Positions 25,931 through 35,257 of a DNA stretch of 64,000 bases are shown one piece after another (positions within the stretch are counted from its first letter, which is position 1; every line of letters begins with the position of its first letter). The notes beneath the pieces are model-generated. The model saw only the letters and a program-made list of their open reading frames with translations. It was not told where the DNA came from and searched no databases. The DNA is taken from assembly GCA_008080735.1 (NCBI GenBank), contig SHMW01000011.1:23085-87084 (forward strand), read 5' to 3'. The position numbers and the translations under genes were made by a program. The stretch is from Promethearchaeota archaeon. GTDB lineage: Archaea; Asgardarchaeota; Lokiarchaeia; Sigyniarchaeales; SOKP01.

Positions 25931-27604
25931 ATGGAAAGTAGACTATTTGATCAATCTTGGAATGTAAAGAATCGAGAAAATATTAAAACTAGATTAAAAG
26001 AAACTGAGTATGATGTGATAGTCATTGGAGCAGGTATAACTGGTGCAGGTGTAGCTCGAGAAGGTGCTATGAGAGGGCTTAAGATTGCTTTAGTGGACAT
26101 GCAAGACTTTGCGGCGGGAACATCCTCAAGAAGTTCCAAGTTAGCTCACGGTGGGATACGCTATCTTTCCCATGGTGAGATGGACTTAGTGAAAGAGGCA
26201 ACAACAGAGCGAAATTGGATGCAAGCTCATATTCCACACTTAATTCGTCCGATTCCCTTCTTATTTGTAAATTGGGAAGGAGGAAAATATAATGAACGTT
26301 CTATAAAATCAGCGGTAAAAATTTATGACTTTTTGAGCGATAAGGATCAAGAATTTAAAAATTATAAACAACATCAATGGTACTCAGCAGAAGAAGTCTT
26401 AGAATTGGAGCCTAAAATTAAGAAAGAAGGTAATAAAGGAGGTGCGGTATATTATGATTGTAATGTGGACGATGCACGTCTTACAATCGAGACTTTAAAA
26501 GAAGCAGTCATAAGAGGAGCAGATATTATTAATTATTGTGAAGCCGTTGACTATAGTATAGAAGATGGTAAGATTACGGGTGTGAAATGTAAAGATAGAG
26601 AAGATGGTGAAGAATTTGAAATTAAAGGTACATTAGTAGTAAATGCGACGGGGATTTGGAGTGATGATTTATTGAATGTATATCCAGATGAAGTTCCCGA
26701 ACCTTTAATAAGACCTACTAAAGGCGTTCATCTTACTTATAAGCGTGAGGATGTGGGAAATGAAATGGCAACTATTATCACTTCTATTACTGATGAGCGA
26801 GCTTTTTTTGTCCTTCCAAGAGGCGACTATACCATAATAGGAACTACTGATACAGATTATAATGATGATTTAGCGAATCCATATTGTAATAAAGATGATG
26901 CGGATTATTTAATTAAATCTGTTAGATATTACTTTCCAGACGCCAAACTAGAATACAAAGACTATTTGTTAGAAACATACGCAGGAATACGACCTTTAGT
27001 AAAGGAAAAAGGAAAATCAGAAAGCGATGTATCTCGAAAACACGTCATCTTTTTTAATGAAAATGGACTGTTAACAATTGCAGGAGGGAAATTAACAACG
27101 TGGAGAGCGATGGCAGAAGATTTATTCAATGAAGTTGAAGAAAAAAATATCTTTCCCGATATCGAGCGAGAAAAAGGATTTTCCAAGCAAAAATTTGCTA
27201 TCGCTCTAGAAAAAGACGATTGGGAAGAAAAACGCAAGGAATATAACATAAATATTGATGATAAAGTGGCTGACCATCTCTATATGCAATATGGGCTTGG
27301 AGCACTCGAAATACTTAAATTAATTGAGGAGAATCCGGACTTAAAAGATCCTATAGTTGATGAGAATGAATTCATTAAAGCAGAAGTACTTTATTCGCTC
27401 CGTTATGAAATTACACCGCATCTAATCGATGTCTTTTGCCGCAGAACAGAAATGAGTCTTTTTATAAATCATAAGAAACAATTTGAGGCGGCAAAAACGG
27501 TCGCAGATATAATGGCAGAAGAATATTCATGGAACGATGCGAAAAAAGAACAGGAAATACAACAATATATTGATTATGTAAAAAAAACCGTGGAATTTGT
27601 TTAA
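25931..27604 (+). CDS. glpD: FAD-dependent glycerol-3-phosphate dehydrogenase
   Basis: 557 residues from ATG 25931; the track's GTG 25922 adds three residues. The FAD motif DVIVIGAGITGAGVAREGAMRG is followed by the family signature FAAGTSSRSSKLAHGGIRYL. Later segments (RPTKGVHLTY, TIIGTTDTDYNDD, LTIAGGKLTTWRAMAEDL) are all typical of GlpD/GlpA. It oxidises glycerol-3-phosphate to dihydroxyacetone phosphate, with electrons going to a quinone or other acceptor. In archaea with glycerol-1-phosphate lipids this enzyme is usually catabolic, or it may relate to bacterial-type lipid precursors. No GlpB/GlpC partner is next to it. Confidence 0.93.
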   Translation: MESRLFDQSWNVKNRENIKTRLKETEYDVIVIGAGITGAGVAREGAMRGLKIALVDMQDFAAGTSSRSSKLAHGGIRYLSHGEMDLVKEATTERNWMQAHIPHLIRPIPFLFVNWEGGKYNERSIKSAVKIYDFLSDKDQEFKNYKQHQWYSAEEVLELEPKIKKEGNKGGAVYYDCNVDDARLTIETLKEAVIRGADIINYCEAVDYSIEDGKITGVKCKDREDGEEFEIKGTLVVNATGIWSDDLLNVYPDEVPEPLIRPTKGVHLTYKREDVGNEMATIITSITDERAFFVLPRGDYTIIGTTDTDYNDDLANPYCNKDDADYLIKSVRYYFPDAKLEYKDYLLETYAGIRPLVKEKGKSESDVSRKHVIFFNENGLLTIAGGKLTTWRAMAEDLFNEVEEKNIFPDIEREKGFSKQKFAIALEKDDWEEKRKEYNINIDDKVADHLYMQYGLGALEILKLIEENPDLKDPIVDENEFIKAEVLYSLRYEITPHLIDVFCRRTEMSLFINHKKQFEAAKTVADIMAEEYSWNDAKKEQEIQQYIDYVKKTVEFV

Positions 27605-27692
27605 TTTTCTACTTTAATTTTTTTAAAATTGGACTCTAGAAAAATAATAAATTAATAATCCTAATTATTCATATAATAATCAAAAAATATTT

Positions 27693-28364
27693 GTGATTCG
27701 AATGGTATTCCAAATTGATTATACAAATTTGATTTTAATTCCGATGGCAAGATTGGGAGCATTATTCTTGCTTTTTTTAGGGATTATATGGATTGTATAT
27801 GGTGTATATGAAGGAAGACGCCGCGGATCTTACAAAGATCGCAAAGTGGAAGATTGGGATTTTAAAATTACCCGTTTCCTCAAAGCTTTAACCTATTTAG
27901 GATTTGTGGTTGGGGCCATAGCTATAATTTCTGGTGCTGCCCAATTGATCCTTAATGAACCACCTATTATGACGAAAAGTGACTTTATTGGGGATCATAG
28001 AAACATTTTTACAGCGGTTTTATTAATTGTTCTAGGCTTATTTACCTTCTTAAAACCTCTCAATGATCTCCCAATCGCCTCAATAATAGGATTAGCAGTG
28101 GCAACAATCGCAGTTATTTTCATTTCACTAATGATCCCCCAAGAAGCATTAGAAATCATTGATGTGTTTATAGATTATAGAATAGTATTAGTGATAATTT
28201 TTATTATCATTTTTGCGGTCGCCGCACTAGTAATTAAATTTTACATCGGAGGTTTAATGGCCCTCAGTAAGGTCATTTCATGGCCACCCTTAGCGATTGG
28301 AATTGCGATTTTCTGTTTCTTGCAATCCTTCCTTCTATTAACTGCTGGATTCTCTCTACTCTAA
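27693..28364 (+). CDS. Multi-spanning membrane protein, unknown
   Basis: 223 residues from GTG; ATG 27702 is an alternative. About six hydrophobic helices are visible (GALFLLFLGIIWIVYGVY; FLKALTYLGFVVGAIAIISG; NIFTAVLLIVLGLFTFL; IASIIGLAVATIAVIFISL; IVLVIIFIIIFAVAALVI; and a C-terminal helix). A basic loop (GRRRGSYKDRK) follows the first helix. No family recognised. It converges with amrS at a 27-bp gap. Confidence 0.7.
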   Translation: MIRMVFQIDYTNLILIPMARLGALFLLFLGIIWIVYGVYEGRRRGSYKDRKVEDWDFKITRFLKALTYLGFVVGAIAIISGAAQLILNEPPIMTKSDFIGDHRNIFTAVLLIVLGLFTFLKPLNDLPIASIIGLAVATIAVIFISLMIPQEALEIIDVFIDYRIVLVIIFIIIFAVAALVIKFYIGGLMALSKVISWPPLAIGIAIFCFLQSFLLLTAGFSLL

Positions 28365-28391
28365 TAATTTAAATTATTTTTTTCTCATTTT

Positions 28392-29504
28392 TTATAAAAA
28401 AGAAAATTTGTGTGAAGGATTTTTCTTAATTTTACCGATAATGTCATTTTCAAGATTATAATTACAGTTATTACACCTTTTCTCGTTTGTTATGTTTACT
28501 TCTGAAAATCTATATCCATCCCGTTTGATTAAAAGCTGTCCGCAATTTGGACAATAGGTATTGGCACCTTTTTCGTGCCGTGCGTTTCCAACATAGGGAT
28601 AAAATAATCCTGTTTCTTTTGCGATGTTATAAGCCATATCTAAAGTCCTCAAAGGTGTGCGGTCTTGAGATGGCATCTTATAATCGGGATGATAAGCAGA
28701 AAAATGAGTTGGTGTATCTTTCCCTAAATTCTCAACGACCCATTCACAAAGATTTCTAATATCTTCCTCATCATCATTTAAATCAGGTATGATCAAATTC
28801 GTCACTTCGACATGAATTTCCCCTTCCTTAAATCTTTTTGCTGTATCTAAAACAGGTTTAACTGATTTTACACCACAAATTTTTTTATAAAAATCGTCCG
28901 TCATCCCTTTTATGTCTATATTCGCTGCCCCAATTCCGATATCTATTAATTCTTCAGTTGCTTCTGGAGTGGAAAACCCATTCGTGACTAAGATAGTTTG
29001 AATCTCTTCCTCATGTAATAATCGTGCTGTGTCTATAATCCATTCATGCCATATTAAAGGTTCATTATAAGTATATGCCAATGTTTTAGCTCCGCTCTTA
29101 TTCACTTTTTTTACTAATTCTTTAGGTTTCATTTCTACTAAAGACATTTCCCGATTTCGATAATCCTCAAAATCATAGCTACCTTTATCACCATCTTCAG
29201 ACGGCGTTGCTTGACTAATAGACCAGTTTTGACAATGCAAACATCGAAAAGAACACCCAATTGAGGCAACGGAATAGGCAGTATGTCCCGGCCAAAAATT
29301 ATACAATGGCTTTTTCTCAATTGGATCTAAACTCCCTTGGGAAATCATTGAGCCATAAATAAGGGTAAATAATTCCCCCTCTATATTTTTTCTTGTTCTA
29401 CAGAAACCCACTTTTCCGGGAGTAATAACACATTCATTCGCGCATACATGACATTGGACTTTATTCTCCTCTAGTTTTTCCCATAATCGTGCTTTGACTT
29501 TCAT
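28392..29504 (-). CDS. amrS: AmmeMemoRadiSam-type radical SAM protein AmrS
   Basis: 370 residues. The radical SAM cluster motif CSFRCLHC (CxxxCxxC) sits at about residue 84 after an N-terminal four-Cys segment (CHVCANECVITPGKVGFC). The C-terminus has a zinc-ribbon-like CPNCGQ...CNNCNYN. The order matches the AmrS (former PFL-activating-like) proteins of the AmmeMemoRadiSam system. The usual partners Memo and AMMECR1 are not in this window. The substrate of the archaeal system is not established. Confidence 0.9.
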   Translation of the reverse strand: MKVKARLWEKLEENKVQCHVCANECVITPGKVGFCRTRKNIEGELFTLIYGSMISQGSLDPIEKKPLYNFWPGHTAYSVASIGCSFRCLHCQNWSISQATPSEDGDKGSYDFEDYRNREMSLVEMKPKELVKKVNKSGAKTLAYTYNEPLIWHEWIIDTARLLHEEEIQTILVTNGFSTPEATEELIDIGIGAANIDIKGMTDDFYKKICGVKSVKPVLDTAKRFKEGEIHVEVTNLIIPDLNDDEEDIRNLCEWVVENLGKDTPTHFSAYHPDYKMPSQDRTPLRTLDMAYNIAKETGLFYPYVGNARHEKGANTYCPNCGQLLIKRDGYRFSEVNITNEKRCNNCNYNLENDIIGKIKKNPSHKFSFL

Positions 29505-29625
29505 ATCAACCTACCTCTTAACTAAATATTATATTTTCAATTTTTTAAGAATTAATAATATAAATTATTAATTTAGAATATATGTGATCTCTAGATGCTA
29601 AATCTATTAACTGAGATGATGAATT

Positions 29626-30555
29626 ATGAGTTCTCAAGAACAGAATGAATTATCCGAAGAAAAAATCAAACAGATGATCAAAAATAAACAAAAAAAGTTA
29701 CAAGAATTAGAGAAAGGATCTGAATATATAAAGGAATTAAGCGATATTGCCTTACTTCAATTAGAATTGGAGCAATATGAAAAGTCTGAACAAAATTTAT
29801 TAACTTGCTTCGAACACTTCCAAAAACAAAAAGATAGACTCGGACAAGCATCAGTATTAGGTATTTTAGGAACGTTATATTATAAGAGCGCTAATTATAA
29901 GAAATCTATCGAAACTTATGAGAAGGCTTTAAAGATTTATAGAGATTTAAGCCAAATTCAAGAACGAATTATGTGTTTGAAAGGAATTGGGAATGCATAT
30001 ATTAAACTAAATAAGTTGGATAACGCTTCTGATACATTTTTTAAATGTGCGGATATTTCTTCTAAAAATAAAGCTATGTATGATTTTTTAGATTGTTTAG
30101 GAAATCTGATCTTTATTTTTGAAAAAAAAGAAGAATGGGAGGTAATATTTGAATTATATAATAAATCTCTAAAAGCCTTTCAGAAAATTAAAGACAAAAA
30201 GGGGATTATTACCTCCTATTTTAATTTGGGAATAATAAAAAAGAATAAAGAGCAAAAATATTCTGAAGCATTATCTTATTTTAAAAGAGGCACCAATTTG
30301 GCAATTGATGGAAACTATTCTGAATTAATATTGAAAGGTCTCTCATATATAGGAGAGTCGTTTTATTATCTGGGCAAAATTAAAGAAGCCAAGGAGCAGT
30401 TTATCAGGGGATTGCATTTAGCCGAAAAAATAAATGCGGGGAACGCTATCCAACAATTTAAAATTCTTTTAAATTCATTTGGACTGAATGAGCAAGAAAT
30501 TCAAAAGGAGCTAGAAAGTTTTAGAAGCAAGAGAGCAAATAAAACAAAATCCTAG
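29626..30555 (+). CDS. TPR-repeat protein
   Basis: 309 residues of tandem tetratricopeptide repeats from about residue 35 to 290 (for example GQASVLGILGTLYYKSANYKKSIETYEKAL and ERIMCLKGIGNAYIKLNKLDNASDTFFK). The N- and C-termini are charged and helical. No catalytic domain. It is upstream of a second TPR protein on the same strand, so the two may serve related scaffolding roles. Confidence 0.85.
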   Translation: MSSQEQNELSEEKIKQMIKNKQKKLQELEKGSEYIKELSDIALLQLELEQYEKSEQNLLTCFEHFQKQKDRLGQASVLGILGTLYYKSANYKKSIETYEKALKIYRDLSQIQERIMCLKGIGNAYIKLNKLDNASDTFFKCADISSKNKAMYDFLDCLGNLIFIFEKKEEWEVIFELYNKSLKAFQKIKDKKGIITSYFNLGIIKKNKEQKYSEALSYFKRGTNLAIDGNYSELILKGLSYIGESFYYLGKIKEAKEQFIRGLHLAEKINAGNAIQQFKILLNSFGLNEQEIQKELESFRSKRANKTKS

Positions 30556-30585
30556 CTATCAGAGACTTTTAATTATACACGTATA

Positions 30586-30595
30586 TTTTTAAATA
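30586..30595 (+). promoter_or_regulatory. TATA-like box for the zinc-ribbon TPR gene
   Basis: TTTTTAAATA lies about 50 nt upstream of ATG 30643 and would yield a leader of about 25 nt. This suggests the second TPR gene has its own promoter rather than depending on the first. Confidence 0.45.
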
Positions 30596-30642
30596 GGTAA
30601 AGTTCTATCTTATTTTTAAGAACGTTCTGCGGAAGATATAAA

Positions 30643-32070
30643 ATGAAATTATGTCCATATTGCGATAAACCAATTGAATCTCAATGGCGCTTTTGCCATC
30701 ATTGTAATAAACCTCTCATTTCAGACTTGGAACACCGCCGCTCTAATAACAGACCAGATAGTGCTTATTTTACTGAGTATACTTCTTATGAGGGATATGA
30801 CTATGAATCAGAGGAACATTTTGATGTAAATGTTCTTGAAGATAAAAATATTGATGAAAAAATTAGTCAGGTTGATCAAAAAATTAACCAATCATCATAC
30901 GGAGATAATATCGGTGATTTATATCTGGAAAAAGCGGGTTTATACTACAAAAAAAGAGATTTATCAAAATCACTAAAAGAATTGGAACTTGCTTTAGAAA
31001 CTTTCGACCACGAAAATGATCAAGAAAAAATTGCCATTACTCACAACGAAATCGGTCTTTTAAAAGAGGAGATGGGATATTTTGATAATTCAATTTACCA
31101 TTTCGATATTGCTATAAATATATTGAAAAATATAGAAGACAATATTAAATTGATCCAGGTGTATAATAATATCGGAAATGCATATTATCAGTTAAAAGAT
31201 ATCGAAAACTCATATAGTTTTTATCAAAAAGCTATAAAATTGGCTGAAGAAGAGAATATGAGATATGAGGAAATAAAATCATCGAGTAACATTGTAGAAG
31301 TTTTATTTGTTTTACAAGATTTTGAACGTATCAAAAAAATCCTAAAAAAAAATTATGAATTTTTCAGTCAGCATAATGATATCTTTGGCTTAATTAACAC
31401 CTATTCTAAATACGGAAAATTGAATTTTTATTTGGGAGAGAGTTACTATGAAAAAGCGTATGAGTATTTGAATAAGGCATTGAATTTGGTCAAAAAGGTT
31501 GAATCTCAAATATCTGTTTACTCAAAATCTCGTATGCAATGGGAAATCTTTCTTTTTATGGGAAAGATTGATATCTTATGGAATCGTTTACAAAAGGCAG
31601 AAAATTATCTTTTGAAAAGTTTAGAATCAATACGAACATTTGAAATTGAAGAAGATAACATCAAAGAAAGCATTATATTAGAAGCTCTCGGTAATCTTTA
31701 TGAAATGCAGAATGAGCATAGTAAAGCTATAGAATATTACAATTTATCAAGTGATATTTATTATAAGTTTGGGGAGGATTTTAAAACCGCAGAATTAAAA
31801 AGAAAAATTGCTCGGATTTATCAAAACTCCCTCCATAACAATATGGAAGCCATTGATTTCTATGAAAATGCATTAGAGGTCTTTGAAAAATTAGAATATT
31901 TCAAAGAAATGGCACAAATCTATGATTCCTTAGGTGATCTTTATATTGATAGAGGCTTAACTGAAATTGCTCTCAACAATTTTGAACAAGCTAAATTTTA
32001 TTATCAAGAAATTAAAGACAATTATCACACTGAATTGGTTGATGGGAAAATAAAGTCATTAATTCAATGA
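30643..32070 (+). CDS. Zinc-ribbon plus TPR-repeat protein
   Basis: 475 residues. An N-terminal zinc ribbon (CPYCDKPIESQWRFCHHC, residues 4-21) is followed by an acidic linker rich in Tyr and Glu, then about seven to eight TPR units from about residue 85 to the end (AITHNEIGLLKEEMGYFDNSIYHFDIAI and similar). The ribbon-plus-TPR layout is common in archaeal adaptor proteins of unknown partner. It shares a strand and repeat type with the gene before it. Confidence 0.85.
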   Translation: MKLCPYCDKPIESQWRFCHHCNKPLISDLEHRRSNNRPDSAYFTEYTSYEGYDYESEEHFDVNVLEDKNIDEKISQVDQKINQSSYGDNIGDLYLEKAGLYYKKRDLSKSLKELELALETFDHENDQEKIAITHNEIGLLKEEMGYFDNSIYHFDIAINILKNIEDNIKLIQVYNNIGNAYYQLKDIENSYSFYQKAIKLAEEENMRYEEIKSSSNIVEVLFVLQDFERIKKILKKNYEFFSQHNDIFGLINTYSKYGKLNFYLGESYYEKAYEYLNKALNLVKKVESQISVYSKSRMQWEIFLFMGKIDILWNRLQKAENYLLKSLESIRTFEIEEDNIKESIILEALGNLYEMQNEHSKAIEYYNLSSDIYYKFGEDFKTAELKRKIARIYQNSLHNNMEAIDFYENALEVFEKLEYFKEMAQIYDSLGDLYIDRGLTEIALNNFEQAKFYYQEIKDNYHTELVDGKIKSLIQ

Positions 32071-32099
32071 GAAATAGTTACTATCTTATCAAAACGGAT

Positions 32100-32741
32100 T
32101 CAATCCAAGAGAAAATCGTCTTTTGTATAAGTCTTTTTACCGTATTCCTCGAAGCCAAGAGACTTAATAAATCCATAGGATACCTCATTATCCTTGTAAA
32201 CTTCGCAGCGCAATTCATTGACATCTTCTTCCTTGAAATAATTCCAGGCTGCTATACCTAATATAGTACCTAATCCTTTCCTTTGGTATCGTGGCAGCAC
32301 GCCCAGACCCGCGATCACGCCGATCTCGTTATTGTGACCTTCTCTGTCTAATATTATGAAACCTCCATCACTTCCATACACTTTCGCAATGAGAATTTCG
32401 GTTTCCGGATATTCATGAATTTTCTTCAGCGACTCCAACTCTATGGGGCGAAATGGCTCGTTCGCGGTCATCCAAGCCCGATTATGAATCTGCATAATTG
32501 TTTCTAAATCTTCCTCCTTCGCTTTCCGTATTTTAGCGTTCAAGAAATTTTTTTCCACTCGCTTTTTAATCTCTTCTTCAAATTCTTCTGTTATTTTCTC
32601 CACGGGTAGTTTCATCTGAATATAAGTTAGCCCCTCTTTCTCAGCTTTCTCTTGCAAATTTTCTTCTGTACACGCAGCATCAAAACTCAGAAAGAAATTT
32701 CTGATCCGTTTTTGCTTTAGATTATCTCTTAATTCTGGCAT
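32100..32741 (-). CDS. GNAT N-acetyltransferase (tandem copy 1)
   Basis: 213 residues. The C-terminal GNAT domain has the acetyl-CoA pyrophosphate loop YQRKGLGTILG and the following NELRCEVYKDNEVSYGFIKSLGFEEYG. The N-terminal 60 residues are a charged helical extension shared with the neighbouring paralogue (KRIRNFF...KEGLTYIQMKLPVEKITEEFE). Substrate unknown. It converges with the zinc-ribbon TPR gene. Confidence 0.88.
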   Translation of the reverse strand: MPELRDNLKQKRIRNFFLSFDAACTEENLQEKAEKEGLTYIQMKLPVEKITEEFEEEIKKRVEKNFLNAKIRKAKEEDLETIMQIHNRAWMTANEPFRPIELESLKKIHEYPETEILIAKVYGSDGGFIILDREGHNNEIGVIAGLGVLPRYQRKGLGTILGIAAWNYFKEEDVNELRCEVYKDNEVSYGFIKSLGFEEYGKKTYTKDDFLLD

Positions 32742-32811
32742 TTTAGAAATCCACTCTTATAGTGCTAAAAAATGAATACTCCCATAAAAAATTAGGTTAA
32801 TAATGCTAAAC

Positions 32812-33483
32812 TTAGTCCTCAAAATCTTCTTTTCGATATCTCTTCACACCGAATTCTTCGAATCCCAATCCTTTAATAAATCCATATGAGACTTCATTAT
32901 TTTTATAAACTTCTGCTCGCAACTCTTTAACATGTGGATGATTTTCCTTGATAAAGTTCCAACACGCCATTCCAACAATTGTTCCTAAACCCTTGCGCTG
33001 AAACTTTGGAATTACACCTAAACCCGCAAAAATCGCGTATTCTTTATTCGGTCCCTCGAAATCTAAAATTGCGAAGGCGGCGTCTCTGCCATATATTTTT
33101 CCAATTAAAAAAATAGTATCGGGATCCTTAAATATCTTATCCAGCGTATCAACATCTATTGGTCTGAAGGGAGTATTGCTGGTCAACCAAGCTTGGTTAT
33201 AAATATCCTTAATTATGTCCAAATCTTTCTCTTCAGCTTCACGAATATTAGCGCGTATGATTTTATTCTCAATTTTATTTCTTAAGTTATTTTCAAATTC
33301 ATCTGTGATTCTCTCGACAGGTAGCTTTAGTTGAATGTATTCCATTCCCTCTTTTTCAACTTTTTGTAATTCCTCAGAAATTTCACCTTTTTCTTTCTTT
33401 TCTGTTTCCAGAGTATGAAAGAATGCGCGTATCCTATTTTTTTTAAGTTCTATTTTTGATACGGGTGTCATATCCAAATCCAT
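32812..33483 (-). CDS. GNAT N-acetyltransferase (tandem copy 2)
   Basis: 223 residues, clearly a tandem duplicate of the next gene: FQRKGLGTIVG, ELRAEVYKNNEVSYGFIKGLGFEEFG and the same N-terminal KNRIRAFFHTLE extension. Both keep the acetyl-CoA-binding loop, so both may be active on different substrates. It lies 7 bp downstream of the coiled-coil gene stop on the minus strand and may be co-transcribed with it. Confidence 0.88.
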   Translation of the reverse strand: MDLDMTPVSKIELKKNRIRAFFHTLETEKKEKGEISEELQKVEKEGMEYIQLKLPVERITDEFENNLRNKIENKIIRANIREAEEKDLDIIKDIYNQAWLTSNTPFRPIDVDTLDKIFKDPDTIFLIGKIYGRDAAFAILDFEGPNKEYAIFAGLGVIPKFQRKGLGTIVGMACWNFIKENHPHVKELRAEVYKNNEVSYGFIKGLGFEEFGVKRYRKEDFED

Positions 33484-33490
33484 GTATTTT

Positions 33491-35140
33491 TTATTTTATA
33501 TATTTATTGATATCTGCGCGAATTGCTTGATCAATATTCTCGTCAATAATATTTTTATTTCTGAGCATTGCCAAGCCTTTTTGCAATTGCTTTTCTATTG
33601 TGGGGTCATTGAGCAGATTTTTATTTTCACTTGCAAATTCAAAATTGGATCGAATTCTCATATCATCCTCAATCTTTTCATTGATGAAATCCCTTAAACC
33701 CACTAACGCCTCAGATGCCTCTTTATATAAACCCGAAGAATCTTTTGAATTAACTAAAACATAACCTGGAAAGACGATTTTCATATATTCTTCCATCATA
33801 TCCTCATCTTCAATAAACATCGCATAAAAAGGCATATAAATCCATTGAATCGGTTTAGCAAATAATTCTTTCTCATTATCTTCTAATGACCACTTTTTAA
33901 GATCTTCTGCCTCTTTAAGACAATCTTGTTTTTTTTGAAAAATTATTTTTTTAATTTGGTTGAACAAATCCTCAATTTTTTGCTTTTTCTGGGAAATTTC
34001 TTGGATTTTTTGCTCTTTTTCTGATTCGAATTTTGAAATTTTCTGGTCTCGAGTTAATAATTTCTCATCTAAATTCTCCTTGATATCTTTTAGTTTATTT
34101 TGTGCCTCCAAATCGATTTTTGAAGCTTGTTGTTTGATTTCATCGAAATTTTGTTTTATTTCGGAAATATCAGATTTTAAATGAGAGATATTCTCATCTA
34201 AAAAGGAAAATTGAGCTTCAATGCTCGGAATTAAATTTTCAAAGGATTTCCTCTTCAGAACATCTGCATTACTGTAGAATCTATTTTTTTTTAGTATCTC
34301 TTCAAAATGTTGATCTAATGTTGTGAATTTTGTAGCCAAATTGTCGATTAAGCGCTTTTTCTCATTCAATTTCCATTGTTCTATCTTATCCTCTTCTAAT
34401 TCCAGCTTTTCCTTTACTTGTTCACCATCAATTGCTTGTGATGTTTTTTTTATTTGAGATTTATAGCGTGATTCCACATCTTTAAGCTCAACATTTAGGT
34501 CAATTAACCATTTATCAACCTTCTCTCCTATCAATCCGACTTGACTTTTCCATCTTTGTGCATTACCTTTAAGAGTATCTATTATTCCTCGATATTTCTC
34601 AGAGAGATCTAAGGCTTGTTCAGTTGTTAATGAAGTATCTAATGGCATATATCCCTCTATAGGCGCGTATTGCAGCTGAGATATAAGCATATCGAGGGTG
34701 GACAAGAATTCTGGATTTACAAGTGATTGAATTTCAAAAGCTTGATATTCTGATTCCTCATCTTTACTTAATTCCTCTGCCTCTTGATCTTTATAACTCA
34801 ACACATCGATAATTCGTTCCAGTTGTTCTATATGCGATCGATTATCAATATTTCTTAAAATATGACCTATTAAAGGTTGCCGTGGAGGATTGGTAAACTT
34901 TCCTTTTTTAGAAAAAATCTTTACTCCATCGAGGATAATATGAGTAGAAATCACTCCAGGAATGGATAATAAGGGCCATAATAACCTAGAAAAAGAAAGT
35001 ATTTTATGATTACTCTCTAAATCTTTCGCTAGTAAATGAAATGCGAACGTTAATTCATCATCATCTTGCAGAAAGGGGATTTGAGTTCCTTCCTTCATAA
35101 ATAAGGGTAATATGTATTGATTTCCGTGAATAGTTGACAT
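33491..35140 (-). CDS. Large coiled-coil protein, unknown
   Basis: 549 residues. The N-terminal about 120 residues look globular (YILPLFMKEGTQIPFL, SRLLWPLLSIPGVISTHIILDGVKIF). Residues about 190-420 are strongly heptad-like and charged (KIDLEAQNKLKDIKENLDEKL, KISKFESEKEQKIQEISQKK). A second small globular part (AKPIQWIYMPFYAMFIEDEDM) and a helical tail follow. No signal peptide or TM helix. I do not recognise the family. Confidence 0.8.
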   Translation of the reverse strand: MSTIHGNQYILPLFMKEGTQIPFLQDDDELTFAFHLLAKDLESNHKILSFSRLLWPLLSIPGVISTHIILDGVKIFSKKGKFTNPPRQPLIGHILRNIDNRSHIEQLERIIDVLSYKDQEAEELSKDEESEYQAFEIQSLVNPEFLSTLDMLISQLQYAPIEGYMPLDTSLTTEQALDLSEKYRGIIDTLKGNAQRWKSQVGLIGEKVDKWLIDLNVELKDVESRYKSQIKKTSQAIDGEQVKEKLELEEDKIEQWKLNEKKRLIDNLATKFTTLDQHFEEILKKNRFYSNADVLKRKSFENLIPSIEAQFSFLDENISHLKSDISEIKQNFDEIKQQASKIDLEAQNKLKDIKENLDEKLLTRDQKISKFESEKEQKIQEISQKKQKIEDLFNQIKKIIFQKKQDCLKEAEDLKKWSLEDNEKELFAKPIQWIYMPFYAMFIEDEDMMEEYMKIVFPGYVLVNSKDSSGLYKEASEALVGLRDFINEKIEDDMRIRSNFEFASENKNLLNDPTIEKQLQKGLAMLRNKNIIDENIDQAIRADINKYIK

Positions 35141-35257
35141 TTTTACATTTTCTCCCTACTAGTTATTTCAATATTTTTTATATAGGAATTTACCATTAAA
35201 ACTCTTTCTATCAATGGAATTTAAAAATAAAAAATAGAATGAATCATATGGAATTTT

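Noticed and set aside
32067-32261. 64-codon plus-strand ORF after the TPR gene
   Set aside because: It overlaps the TPR gene stop and is mostly antisense to the GNAT gene, so not supported.
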